In this document: in pieces, positions 11,861 through 23,858 of the stretch
How the letters are laid out: the number at the start of each line of letters is the position of its first letter
Position numbering within the stretch: the first letter of the stretch is position 1
Source: Budorcas taxicolor
Lineage: Eukaryota > Chordata > Mammalia > Artiodactyla > Bovidae
Assembly: GCF_023091745.1 (NCBI RefSeq)
Contig: NC_068912.1
Span: forward strand, 70,791,067 to 70,855,066
Reading direction: 5' to 3'
Length of the DNA: 64,000 nucleotides
Made by a program: the position numbers and the translations under genes
Notes under the pieces: model-generated
What the model saw: the letters and a program-made list of their open reading frames with translations, nothing else
The model's database searches: none
Told to the model about the DNA's origin: nothing

Positions 11861-12998
11861 GGTTAGATGGCATCACTGACTCAATGAACATGAGTTTGAA
11901 CAAGCTCCAGGAGTTGGTGATGGACAGGGAAGCCTGGTGTTCTGCAGTCCATGGTGTTGCAAATAGTCGGACACAACTGAGTGACTGAACTGGACTGATG
12001 CCGTGATTCTCATTATTTGAATGTTGAGTTTTAAGGCAATTTTTTCTCTCTCTTCTTTCACTTTCTCTAAGAGACTCTTTAGTTTTTCTTTGCTTTCTGC
12101 CATAAGGCTTGTGTCGCCTGCATATCTTAGGTTGTTGATATTTCTCCCAGTAATTTGATTCCAGCTTGTGCTTCATCCAGCCTAGCATTTCGCATGATGT
12201 ACTCTGCATATAAGTTAAATAAACAGGGTGACTATATGCAGCCTTGATGCACTCCTTTCCCACAGTCTGTTGTTACACGTCCAGTTCCAACTGTTGCTTC
12301 TTTACCAGCAAGAGATTTCTCAGGAGGCAGGTCAGGTGGTCTGGTATTCCCATCTCTTGGAGAATTTTCCATAGTTTGTTGTGATCCACAGAGTCAGAGG
12401 CTTTGGCTTAGTCAATAAAGCAAAAGTAAATATTTTTCTGGAACCCTCTTACTTTTTCGATGACCCAGTGGATGTTGACAATTTGATCTCTGCTTCTGCC
12501 TTTTCTAAATTCAGCTTGAACATCTCTAAGGTCACGGTTCATGGTTAGTTTTTGATAAATGTGTTGTTTTGCACAGGTAGTTTGCATTTCAGTTTCAGCA
12601 AATACTAAAAAAAAAAGATTCTGCATGTTTATTTGACTTTTTGTTTACATTCCTTAACTATAATGAAGAACACTTCTATAGTTTTTTGAAAACTTGAATC
12701 CTAAACACCTGGAAAATCATGTCTCTTAGTATTCTGTTAATAATTTTGATACTTTATAATTTAAGCATTTCATTAGAATTCTGACAAGCACTACTGAAAC
12801 TATTCTCTACAGTTTTTTTTATAACATCTCTACTGAGATATGACTTACATAACACAAAATTCATCCTTGTTAGGTATATAACTCAGTGGTTTTTAGTCTT
12901 TTCACAAACATTCCCAAACCTACTATCTAATTCCAGAACATTTCGTCAAAACCAAAAATACCCCACACCTATTAGCAGTACTCCCAACAGGCCTTCAG

Positions 12999-13774
12999 TT
13001 CATTTCAGTTCAGTCGCTCAGTTGTGTCCGACTCTTTGCGACCCCATGAATTGCAGCACGCCAGCATCCCTGTCCATCATTAACTCCGGAGTTTACTCAA
13101 ACTCATGTACATCGAATTGGTGATGCCATCCAACCATCTCATCCTCTATTGTCCTCTTCTCCTGCCCCAAATCCCTCCCAGCATCAGGGTCTTTTCCAAT
13201 GAGTCAACTTGCATGAGGTCACCAAAGTATTGGAGTTTCACCATCATCATCAGTCCTTCCAATGAACACCCAGGGCTGGTCTTTAGGATGGACTGGTTGG
13301 ATCTTCTTGCAGTCCAAGGGACTCTCAAGAGTCTTCTCCAGCACCACAGTTCAAAAGCATCAGTTCTTCGGCACTCAGCTTTCTTCACAGTCCAACTCTC
13401 ACATCCATACATGACCACTGGAAAAACCATAGCCTGGACTAGATGGACTTTTGTTGGCAAAGTAATGTCTCTGCTTTTGAATATGCTATCTAGGTTGGTC
13501 ATAACTTTCCTTGCAAGGAGTAAGTGTCTTTTAATTTCATGGCTGCAGTCACCATCTGCAGTGATTTTGGAGTCCCAAAAAATAAAGTCTGACACTGTTT
13601 CCACTGCTTCCCCATCTATTTGCCATGAAGTGATGGGACCAGATGCCGTGATCTTCATTTTCTGAATGTTGAGCTTTAAGCCAACTTTTTCACTCTCCTC
13701 TTTCACTTTCATCAAGAGGCTTTTTAGTTCCTCTTCACTTTCTGCCATAATGGTAGTTTCATCTGCATATCTGA
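12999..13774 (-). mobile_element. BovB LINE, 5'-truncated, first of a tandem pair
   Basis: Antisense copy from the 3' tip to just inside the palm. It encodes a long open stretch (about 200 codons, minus strand, 13146-13748) that begins at MAESEEELKSLLMKVKEESE and reaches the thumb. It is preceded by gccttcag at 12991-12998 and followed by gccttcag at 13775-13782. Confidence 0.94.
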
Positions 13775-13782
13775 GCCTTCAG

Positions 13783-14359
13783 TTCTGTTCAGTTCAGTCT
13801 CTCAGTCGTGTCCGACTCTTTGTGACCCCATGAATTGAAGCACCCCAGGCCTCTCTGTCCATCACCATCTCCCACAGTTCACTCAGACTCACGTCCATCT
13901 AGTCAATGATGCCATCCAGCCATCTCATCCTCTGTCGTCCCCTTCTCCTCCTGCCCCCAATCCCTCCCAGCATCAGAGTCTTTTCCAATGAGTCAGCTCT
14001 TCGCATGAGGTGTCCAAAGTACTGGAGCTTCAGCTTTAGCATTATTCCTTCCAAAGAAATCCCAGGATTGATCTTCAGAATGGACTGGTTGGATCTCCTT
14101 GCAGTCCAAGGGACCCTCAAGAGTCTTCTCCAACACCACACTTCAAAAGCATCAATTCTTCGGTGCCCAGCCTTCTTCACAGTCCAACTCTCACATCCAT
14201 ACATGACCACAGGAAAAACCATAGCCTTGACTAGACGAACCTTAGTCAGCAAAGTAATATCTCTGCTTTTGAATATACTATCTAGGTTGTTCACTTTTCT
14301 TCCAAGGAGTAAGCGTCTTTCAATTTCATGGCTGCAGTCACCATCTGCAGTGATTTTGA
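13783..14359 (-). mobile_element. BovB LINE, 5'-truncated, second of a tandem pair
   Basis: Antisense copy from the 3' tip to the segment 'gcagtgattttgag', with an open stretch of about 156 codons (thumb/C-terminus). It is flanked by gccttcag (13775-13782) and gccttag (14360-14366), after which the L1 resumes. Confidence 0.94.
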
Positions 14360-14892
14360 GCCTTAGCAACCATTAATTTATTTTCTATCTCCATGAGTGT
14401 GCCTCTTCTGACAATTTAATATAAATTGGATATAAAATGTGTGATCTTTGAGTGGCCTCTGTCAGTTAATATAATATTTTAAAGATTTATCCATGTTGTA
14501 ACATGTATTAGTCCTTTATTTTTATAATTTAATAATATTTCACTATAAGAATATACCACATTTTAAAGTCAGTCATTATTTGTATTGCTTCCTGTTTATG
14601 ACTGCTATTACTAATTCTGCTCTGAATAGGCATATACAAATATTTGTGTGGACATGCTTTCCCATTTTATTGTGTATATATCTATTAGTGGAATTATAGG
14701 ATGATGCAGTAATTATGTTTAACTTTCTGAGGAACTGCCAACTATTGTCCACAGCAACTGCACCATTTTACATTGATATCATCAATATACAAGACTTCTA
14801 ATTTCTTCAAATACTCACCATCCCTTATTGTTTTCTGTATTTTTAATTATAGATATAGTGAGTACGAAGTAGTACACTGTGACTTTTATTTG

Positions 14893-15404
14893 CATTTTGC
14901 TAGCAGAGACATTACTTTGTCAAATAAGGTCCGTCTGGTCAAGGCTATGGTTTTTCCTGTGGTCATGTATGGATGTGAGAGTTGGACTGTGAAGAAGGCT
15001 GAGCACCGAAGAATCAATGCTTTTGAAGTGTGGTGTTGGAGAAGACTCTTGAGAGTCCCTTGGACTGCAAGGAGATCCAACCAGTCCATTCTGAAGGAGA
15101 TCAGCCCTGGGATTTCTTTGGAAGAAATGATGCTAAAGCTGAAACTCCAGTACTTTGGCCACCTCATGCGAAGAGTTGACTCATTGGAAAAGACTCTGAT
15201 GCTGGGAGGGATTGGGGGCAGGAGGAGAAGGGGACGACAGAGGATGAGATGGCTGGATGGCATCACTGACTCAATGGACATGAATCTGAGTGTTTCCGGG
15301 AGTTGGTGATGGACAGGGAAGCCTGGAGGGCTGCGATTCATGGGTTTCAAAGAGTCGGACACGACTGAGCGACTGAACTGAATTGATCTGAACTGAACTG
15401 AGTG
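14893..15404 (+). mobile_element. BovB 3' fragment inside L1
   Basis: 5'-truncated plus-strand copy beginning at 'cagagacattactttgtc' and ending 'gaactgaactga'. Open for most of its length (VRLVKAMVFPVVMYGCESWT onward). The L1 is interrupted at 'gcattttgcta' and resumes at 'ggctaataatgctg', so GCTA is shared at both edges. Confidence 0.93.
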
Positions 15405-16070
15405 GCTAATAATGCTGAGAATCTTTTCATATATTTACTGACCATTTGTATATCTTCACTGGAGAGCTATCTATTAGAAAATCCTGTGATCATGTTATTA
15501 TAACTTGTCTTTTCATTGTTGAATTATAAAAATCCCCTGTATATTTTTGGATACAAGTCTGTTATCATACATATTATTTGAAAATAGTTTGCCATAATGT
15601 ATGTTGTCTTTTCACTTCCTTAATGGTATCCTTTGTCGCACATAGTTTTTAACTTTGATGAAATCCAATTTACATGGTTATTTTTGTCACATATTTTTCT
15701 GGTGACATCTAAGAAACCATTTTCTAAACCAGCGTCTCAAGGATTTATTTTTATGGTTTTTCTAAGAGTTTTCTAAATTTAGCTCCTAAATGTAGGCATA
15801 TGATTCATTTGAGATGATCTTTATATAGTATGAGATAGAGGTTCAAAATCATTTTTTTAAATTAAATATCCAGTTGTCTCACACCATGTTTTTTGAGGGG
15901 AAAACAGAGAAAAACTTCTCCTCCTCCTATTTAATTATCTTGGTACCCTTGATTGACTATATATAAAGATTTATTTATGGACTGTAAGTTTTATTTCATT
16001 GATCTATATGTCTATCCCCCGCAATCAGTTTTTACTCTGGAATTTTTAGTATTTAAATAATATGCAACTG

Positions 16071-16560
16071 TAAAAAGAAAGCCCAATGTCTTACACATAT
16101 CTAGCAAATCTCTATTTTGTTATGCTTAAGATTTAAATTTATATCCTCAGATTTGTGTTTGATATCACCATAATCAAATTCAAAGATGAATCAATATGGA
16201 AACTCCTCTCATGTGTTCCAATGATATATTACTTACTTCCAAGTTTTTAAAAAGTTTTTCAATCTTAAGATTCATGGATAGATAGAAAATTTGATGTGGG
16301 GAGAAAGTTTCTATGAATTGACAAGTAGAAAGAATATTCAAAGACCTTAGAGACAGAGACTTCTTATATCCATAGAATTTTTGTTTATCCTACTGAGAGA
16401 CCACAGTGTATATTACAAATTTTGTGGCCTTCATAATACAAAATCAACTTTGCCTGCATACTTTAAATATAACTGATATATATTAGCATACTTATATATA
16501 TTTTTTTTTATATGAATGTTAAAACCTGGTATTATTTTTATCAATTTTCATTGGATTTTA
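16071..16560. other. AT-rich DNA, no feature recognised
   Basis: About 490 bp with short T runs (for example 16501-16509). No gene or repeat recognised. Confidence 0.4.
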
Positions 16561-16687
16561 CCTGGAGAGGGAAATGGTAACCCAGTCCAGTATTTCTGCC
16601 TAGAGAAATCCTTTGCGACAAAGGAGACTGGCAAGCTACAGTCCATGGAGTTGTAAAGAGTCAGACATGACTGAGGAAGTAATCATG
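16561..16687 (+). mobile_element. 5'-truncated Bov-tA SINE with 12-bp TSD
   Basis: Lacks the tRNA-like head and starts at 'cctggagagggaaatgg', then carries the tail. A perfect 12-bp duplication CATTGGATTTTA flanks it at 16549-16560 and 16688-16699. Confidence 0.92.
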
Positions 16688-16699
16688 CATTGGATTTTA

Positions 16700-17460
16700 A
16701 TTGCCTAACAATGTTGTGGTAGTCTCTGCTGTACAGCAAAGTGAATCGGTTATATATACACATGTCTCTACTCTTTCCTAGATTCCTTTCCTATTTCAGT
16801 TCAGTTCAGTTCAGTCGCTCAGTCGTGTCTGACTCTTTGCGACCCCATGAATCGCAGCACGCCAGGCCTCCCTGTCCATCACCAACTCCTGGAGTTCACT
16901 CAGACTCACGTCCATCCGGTCAGTGATGCCATCCAGCCATCTCATCCTGGGTCGTCCCCTTCTCCTCCTGCCCCCAATCCCTCCCAGCATCAGAGTCTTT
17001 TCCAGTGAGTCAACTCTTCGCATGAGGTGGCCCAAGTACTGGAGTTTCAGCTTTAGCATCATTTCTTCCAAAGAAATCCCAGGGCTGATCTCCTTCAGAA
17101 TGGACTGGTTGGATCTCCTTGCAGTCCAAGGGACTCTTAAGAGTCTTCTCCAACACCACAGTTCAAAAGCATCAATTCTTCGGCACTCTGCCTTCTTCAC
17201 AGTCCAACTCTCACATCCATACATGACCACAGGAAAAACCATAGCCTTTACTGGAGGGACCTTAGTCGGCAAAGTAATGTCTCTGCTTTTGAATATGCTA
17301 TCTAGGTTGGTCATAACTTTTCTTCCAAGGAGTAAGCGTCTTTTAATTTCATGGCAGCAGTCACCATCTGCAGTGATTTTGGAGCCCCCCAAAATAAAGT
17401 TTGACACTGTTTCCACATCTTTAGGTCACCATAAAGCATAAGTTTCAAGTGCTATGCTCT
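16700..17460 (-). mobile_element. L1 3' UTR fragment interrupted by BovB
   Basis: Blocks at about 16700-16795 ('aacaatgttgtggtagtctc', 'tgctgtacagcaaagtgaat') and 17419-17460 ('tttaggtcaccataaagc') are adjacent in L1 3' UTRs and are separated here by a BovB. Confidence 0.75.
16796..17418 (-). mobile_element. BovB LINE, 5'-truncated, well preserved
   Basis: Antisense from a clean 3' tip (repeated ttcag) to 'aaataaagtttgacactg'. It keeps an open minus-strand stretch of about 200 codons ending in GVAKSQTRLSD, the BovB C-terminal tail. The long sense frame here suggests a relatively young copy. Confidence 0.95.
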
Positions 17461-17644
17461 AACTTTAGTGCTTATTTTCACCTCAGCATACTGTGGGAAC
17501 ATCAGAGGGGTGGAATTTTTTGTTCTTTAGGAGATTGTCATTTATATGGGGTTATAGAAAATGACCAATACATCTATATAAATAAACACAACATGTGATA
17601 GAAATATTAAAAAATGAACATCAAAAATGAATAAATCAAAGGTT

Positions 17645-18769
17645 CAGTTTAGTTCAGTCACTCAGTCATGTCCGACTCTTTGCAACCCCATGAACTGCAG
17701 CACACCAGGCCTCCCTGTCCATCACCAACACCCGGAGTCCACCCAAACCCATGTCCTTTGAGTTGGTGATGCCATCCAACCATCTCATCCTCTGTGTCCC
17801 CTTCTCCTTCCCCCAATCCCTCCCAGCATCAGGGTCTTTTCCAATGAGTCAGTTCTTTGCATCAGGTGGCCAAAGTATTGGAGTTTCAGCTTCAACATCA
17901 GTCCTTCCAATGAACACCCAGAACTGATCTCATTTAGGATGGACTGGTTGGATTTTCTAGCACTCCAAAGGACTCTCAAGAGTCTTCTCCAATGCCACAG
18001 TTAAAAGCATCAGTTCTTCGGGGCACAGCTTTCTTTATAGTCCAACTCTCACATCCATACTTGACACTGGAAAAACCATAGCCTTGACTAGATGGACCTT
18101 TGTTGACAAAGTAATGTCTCTGCTTTTCAATATGCTGTCTAGGTTGGTCATGATTTTCCTTCCACGGAGGTAGCGTCTTTTAATTTCATGGCTCCAGTCA
18201 CCATCTGCAGTGATTTTGGAGCCCCAAAGAATAAAGTTAGCCATTGTTTCCACTATTTCTTCATCTGTTTGCCATGAAGTGATGGGACTGGATGCCATGA
18301 TCTTAGTTTTCTGAATGTTGAACTGTAAGCCACCTTTTTCACTCTCCTCTTTCACTTTCATCAAGAGGCTTTTTAGTTCCTCTTCATTTTCTGCCATAAG
18401 GGTGGTGTCATCTGCATATCTGAGGTTCTTGATATTTCTCCCGACAATCTTGATTCCAGCTTGTGCTTCCTCCAGCCCAGCGTTTCTCATGATGTGCTCT
18501 GCGTATAAGTTAAATAAGCAGGGTGACAATATACAGCCTTGACATATTCCTTTCCCAATTTTGAAGCAGTCTGTTGTTCCATGTCCTGTTCTAACTGTTG
18601 CTTCCTGACCTGCATACAGATTTCTCAAGAGGCAGGTCAGGTGGTCTGGTATTCCCATCTCTTTCAGAATTCTCCACAGTTGATTGTGATCCACACAGTC
18701 AAAGGCTTTGGCATAGTCACTAAAGCAGAAATAGATGTTTTTTTCTGGAACTATCTTACTTTTTTGAAG
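17645..18769 (-). mobile_element. BovB LINE, 5'-truncated, with 10-bp TSD
   Basis: Antisense copy reaching into the RT palm. It retains about 219 open codons (18035-18694) with MDHNQLWRILKEMGIPDHLT, the GKGICQGCILSPC motif B and LRYADDTTLMAE. It is flanked by ATCAAAGGTT (17635-17644) and ATCAAAGATT (18770-18779), a target duplication with one mismatch. Confidence 0.95.
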
Positions 18770-18779
18770 ATCAAAGATT

Positions 18780-19202
18780 AGACTGAAAAAAGTGTGAACA
18801 AAATTGTGGAAGTGAAAAATAGCTTCACAAATGTGTGAATGGGAAGGGAACTATGAGAGGAACTATGCAAACTGAAGTTGGTTAGGGCTGTTAATGGACA
18901 TTTTAGTCTTCACTTGAGTGCTTAAAATTATTATTTGGCAAAAAAAATGTCTCTCGTACCTTTTAATACCATATGTGCAGCTATATATCTATTGAATTAC
19001 TTAGAATTAATAAGTTACCTTTACTGTTCAACTTTGTATAGGATAATGGGCAATGAAATCTTAGAATGATTATTTAATTATTTATGTTGTAAAGGAGAGA
19101 GTAAAGAGTGAAATCTTATAAGCCTAAACTTGTCTATGTGTTAAAATGTCACAGAGGGCAAGAGAATGTAGAAAGTTTTCCAGAAACTGGGTGAAAGAGC
19201 CT
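18780..19202. other. AT-rich DNA, no feature recognised
   Basis: About 420 bp without a recognisable gene or repeat. Confidence 0.45.
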
Positions 19203-19430
19203 TGTTGTCGAGTTGCTCAGTCGTGTCTGACTCTTTGCGAACCCATGGACTGCAGCACCCCAGGCTTTCCTGTTACTCACCATCTCCCAGAACTTGCTCA
19301 GACTCATGTCCATTGAGTCAGTGATGCCATTCAACCATCTTATCCTCTGTGGTCCCCTTCATGTCCTGCCTTCAGTCTTTCCCAGCATCAGACTCTTTTC
19401 TAATGAATCAGCTCTTCATGTGAAGAGCAC
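19203..19430 (-). mobile_element. BovB 3' tip, left arm of an inverted pair
   Basis: About 228 bp of antisense BovB 3' end, from 'gagttgctcagtcgtgtctg' to 'aatgaatcagctcttcat'. It faces the next copy head to head across about 60 bp. Confidence 0.9.
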
Positions 19431-19491
19431 AATACAGGCCATTGATTCCAGTACTTCATGGGAGTTTTATAATTTTTTATCCATTTATGCT

Positions 19492-20022
19492 TGCTCCTTG
19501 GAAGAAAAGTTATGACCAAACTACACAGTATATTAAAAAGCAGAGACATTACTTTGCCAACAAAGGTCCATCTACTCAAAGTTATCGTTTTTCCAGTAGT
19601 CATGTATGGATGTGAGAGTTGGACTATAAAGAAAGCTGAGCACTGAAGAATTGATGCTTTTGAACTGTGGTATTGGAGAAGACTCCTGGAAGTCCCTTGG
19701 ATGGCAAGGAGATCAAACCAGTCAATCCTAAAGGAAATCAGTTCTCAATATTCATTGGAAGGACTGATGCTGAAGCTGAAACTCCAGTACTTTGGCCATC
19801 TGATATGAAGAACCAAATCACTGGAAAAGACCCTGATCCTGGGAAAGATTGGAAGCAGGAGGAGAAGGGGACAACAGAGGATGAGATGGTTAGATGGCAT
19901 CACCGACTTATTGGACATGAGTTTGAGTAGGCTCCGGGAGTTGGTGATGGACAGGAAAGCCTGGCGTGCTGCAGTCCATGTGGTCAGAAAAAGTCAGACA
20001 CGACTGAGCGACTGAACTGATG
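19492..20022 (+). mobile_element. BovB 3' fragment, right arm of an inverted pair
   Basis: Plus-strand copy starting 'ctccttggaagaaaagttat' and ending 'gactgagcgactgaactga'. Its last 225 bp or so are complementary to the left arm. Confidence 0.92.
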
Positions 20023-21464
20023 TTTTCATTGCTTCTTGCTTCCTATTCTATTATACACAATATATTTCAAATGGCTCAGTCTCCTCACCTTTCCGTTCAG
20101 TCTCCTGTTTGCCCCCATGCTTTTCTTATGTGAATTAAGCATTATCACTTATTGTACATGTGCCTGATTCATGTACCCAGTTTCTTCAAGATGCTTTCCA
20201 ATGAGCTCAATCTTATAATATTTCATGTTCAAAAATACCATTCAGATTTGAACTTTAACGTGCATTTAAATGGCATATTAATTAAAGCAAAATTGTATAG
20301 GCTAAGAAAGAATTTGGACTTGGCCACTGGAGCAGGATGGTTATAGTGCTAGGAACTAGCAGAGGAGGGTCAGTTTGGTAAGTAGCTTCATCTCTAGTGA
20401 GCTCTATTCACTGTCTACATGACTAGCAACAAATGACCTACTGATATGAAAAAGTTTAGCAAAATGAAAATTGAGTCATGTTGAGAAAAAAATCGGTATT
20501 AATGAAATCTGTCATTAGGTATTAAAGCCTAGACAGTGCTCAACGACTTTAAAAACAAAAACAAAACAAAAAACGGGTACTTAAGACTGCATTGCTCAAA
20601 TGGAGTCATGTTAAATTGTCCAAGGCACGTGTCACGTTAGAACTAGGAAACATTTCAAAGGTAGAAGGGAATGGTGAAGGCTTCAGAATGATGCAAAATA
20701 CAAATTAGCATAATATTGTGTAGCAATGAGCAAAGGTAAATTAATAGGAAATTCCCAAGTATTGGTCTGACTTCAGTCTTATCTCCTATGTTAGTTAAGT
20801 CCTAGAATTGAAAGGAGAATGGAGTCTGTATATTGGAGATTTAACTCCAAAGCAGGGAAAGGATGCTTACAGAAACTGAGCATTATATCTCACCAGCACC
20901 TTTTCCTTCAGAAGAGAGCCATTTCTGCATTTTGTATAAGATTAAAATTAAACTCAGTAGAATTAACATTTGATCCTGGCTGCTGTGAATCAGCCAGTTA
21001 TTGAGAGCAAAGTCTTTTTCAGAGATAGATCTAATGTATAAAATATTGCTATGTATTTCCTCCAATTCACCCCCATTTCAGCACATTGCCTTCTTTCTAC
21101 AATTACACCATCATACAGCCTTCATCTCAAAGTAGGGACTAAAATGCTTTTGTTCATTCACCTTAAGGTTTTGGTGGCAAACCCAAAGCCTCCTTCCTGG
21201 AATCTCATCTTTACTTCCTTTTAAGAATGAGATTATTCCCAGAATTGTACCTCTTATCTATTTCTCTCTTCAGTTTACAGCATTAAATAAAATAATAAAA
21301 TCCCTGATGTGGTCCAGAACAGAGATTACTTCTCTTTTTATATCAGAGGAAATTAGTTTCTCTCAGTTAAAATATTGTTAGTAATATTTTTCTTATATCT
21401 ACTTCTATGTAAAGTTATCTACACCATACTTCCTTAGAAGGTGACTATTTTATGTAAATGTCTT
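20023..21464. other. Repeat-poor AT-rich DNA
   Basis: About 1.4 kb with no insertion I can recognise, no long frame and no RNA gene. It is the first part of the longest stretch in the window free of ruminant-specific repeats. Confidence 0.45.
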
Positions 21465-21580
21465 TATTCTAGGAATATAAGCCACTTTATGGCAGATTGT
21501 AATTTATTTGTTTTTCCACCTTTTACCTAGCACAGTAATATGCACATAGGAGGCACTCAACAAATATTTACTGATTTAAA
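21465..21580 (+). mobile_element. L2 3' end
   Basis: Matches the usual L2 tail order: 'ggaatataagccac', then 'cctagcacagtaatatgcac', then 'ggcactcaacaaatattta'. L2 is an ancient mammalian LINE, long dead. Confidence 0.72.
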
Positions 21581-23825
21581 ATTCTATTATCTGCATTTAC
21601 AAGAAGTTTGAACTTAACTCATATTTTGAGTCATAATTTATAACTCATGGCATGGTTTTGGTATATTTTCTGAAAATACTAATGCACTGTGCTAACATGA
21701 AAAGAGTAGCTAATAGAATTCTGCTTATCATTGAGATCTTTGTGTGGGACAGAAATAATTAAGGTTATCATTGCAAGAAGATAGATTAAAATAAGATGCA
21801 AGTCAAAAATAAAATATAGAGTGTAAAAGGATCTAACAAAGTTTTGAACTATGTAAATAAAGCAGATTTTCTTGCTGGGCCTGTTAACAGAAGAACTTAG
21901 AACACCTTTCAAAGACAGAGAAGGAAAAGGATTACCATACTGTGATAATTATAATAAAACTCATTATTCTGGAAATGCTATAGGCCAATGATATAAAAAA
22001 ACTAAGTTATGTAGATAAATTAACTAATAGTAAACCCTTAATGAGTTGTTAAAGTAAGTGAAAATACTCTGTTGAATAGCCTTGACTGTTCACAGCATTT
22101 CTTTTTGCTGCTGTTAGAGGTAGGATGTTTGATTTAGGGGCAATTGATCTGACTTATTATACCATGTCATTTCTCCCCGAAATCTTAGGAATGCTGATAT
22201 AATTTTGAAAATACAAAAAGATCCACACATTTTTAATTTGGTGGCTAGTCTTTATGTGTAAAATCATGTATATTTTCCACCACTAAATATTTATAGAAAA
22301 TACATACACTCATTTCATAAGAAACATCTTAAGGGAGAGTAGAGGTAGAAGAAAATATTTAAAAATTATGCCTTTTCTTTTTAGTTTTAACTTTTGAGTT
22401 CATTGAAATGTGAAAAACCTATCAGTCATATTTTTAGATTTATTTCTATCATATAGAAAACCATGATCATTAGAATTCATGAGCACCTGAAACCAAATCT
22501 GGAGCTCACAGTCCTCAAGGCAAAATATAATGTTTGCTGACTATTGTTAAATAATGGTGCACCTCAAGAGTTTTAACTGTATTTTTTTCCATCTTTAAAC
22601 TTTATTACCTGTATTTTTCTTCAGGGTAAAAAAAAATTATGGGTCAATTTTCACTGAAGTGGGCTGGATTTATGTATTCACCTCTCATCAGTGTCAAAGG
22701 AATTGTGCCCATCATTCCCTGGACAACAGGATGAAAACCTGTCTCTGATTGGACACTAGGGATATCAGCTGTACACACAAGATAAGTGTAAAGTTGAAAA
22801 GAGAAATACACTTAATAATCATCCAAGCATGCATGAATTAGCTATTTGAAACTTGCATAAAAATGTTCATGAAATTATTTACTTCCTCATGCAAGAAAGC
22901 TAATATTACCATTTTTAAATCCAGTGAAATGTACTAGCAAAAAAAAAAAAAATGGCTTTGCAAAGACTGCTAATGCAAAACTTTTCAAGCTGTCCATCTT
23001 TTTATAATAAAAAGAAGCAAAGTTAATAAAATGACCTTTCTTTACCACTTACTTAAAATGAATTTTTATTTGTTCATGGTAAGAGAGAGTAGCTATTTCA
23101 GTGTATTTTAATATTGGTCTAAGCTTTGAAAGACAAAGATTTGTGTATTATGACTCATCTGGACATTGATAGGACTAAATTTTCTCAAATCAAATTTAAC
23201 ACCATGACTTGGAAAATATTAATTACTGAATCACATTGCTGCTCACAGATCTATTAAGATATTTTTAGAGACATTCCATCTAAGCATGGATTTAGCTGAT
23301 TATATCCATCTAGAAAGCCTGTAGAGACTCATGGTAAATTGCAGGCATTTCTTTATATTTAAGTTTTTGCTTTACAAATGATAATGATTCTGACAATACC
23401 TACTTTATTAGCTTAAGAACTGCAAATAAACCTGTTTGCTTTTGAAAGTTTTAGTAGCTACAGTTTTGAGCCATTTACCTAGCCCCAGGAGCATTTGACT
23501 TCCTGTAAATAATAAACATTTGGACCATGGCTGAAATATTTTCTACTGGAAATAAGAGCAGTAGGATTGAAGTTGTTTAGGAAGCTGTGCTGAATACATT
23601 GTGAAGTTGAATAGACTGAGATTTGTACTGAAGCTGTAGAACTTACAGGCTGGCAATTCAGAGTTAATTAAAGCACTTGGTTGAGCCTTTCTATTTATCT
23701 GTCTCAGGAGTGTGTGTACATATACTGTTTTACACACACACAAACATATGTAGACATATATATTATAAATCCTGACTATCATATAATCCACTTTTTGCTC
23801 AAAGCAGTCCCCGCAGTTTATTTTT

Positions 23826-23858
<33 letters not shown>

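Larger units (their letters stand above)
8897..11992 (+). mobile_element. BovB LINE, almost full length (about 3.1 kb)
   Basis: Starts in the BovB 5' region ('gtcccctggagaagggaatg') and runs through endonuclease, linker and reverse transcriptase to the 3' tip 'gagtgactgaac'. Compared with the longer minus-strand copy at 52-55 kb it lacks roughly the first 150-200 bp, so it is slightly 5'-truncated. It lies inside another BovB of opposite strand. I see no target-site duplication at the junctions. RTE elements move by target-primed reverse transcription. Confidence 0.95.
8273..12545 (-). mobile_element. BovB LINE split by a nested BovB (8273-8896 and about 11993-12545)
   Basis: The left part runs from the antisense 3' tip to 'atttgccgtgaagtga'. 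The right part resumes at 'gatgccgtgattctc', the next stretch of the element within a few bases. It continues through the palm (MAESKEKLKSLLEKVKEERE; YADD region lost to mutation) to a 5' truncation near 12545. The two parts are one copy interrupted by the plus-strand BovB between them. Confidence 0.9.
12800..16070 (-). mobile_element. Old L1, 3' UTR and 3' end of ORF2, broken by three BovB insertions
   Basis: Antisense old L1 in three blocks: about 12800-12998, 14360-14892 and 15405-16070. Landmarks on the plus strand include 'ctaattccagaacatttcgt', 'gaggaactgccaactattgt', 'gaccatttgtatatcttcac' and 'cattgatctatatgtctatc', which follow the usual L1 3'-to-5' order. All frames are dead. Confidence 0.82.

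Noticed and set aside
13105..13665. Long plus-strand reading frames such as 13105-13665, 13906-14376, 16923-17441 and 27053-27568
   Set aside because: They are the antisense of BovB copies, where low stop density arises from the coding strand's codon use. They recur in every antisense BovB with the same sequence and have no independent support.
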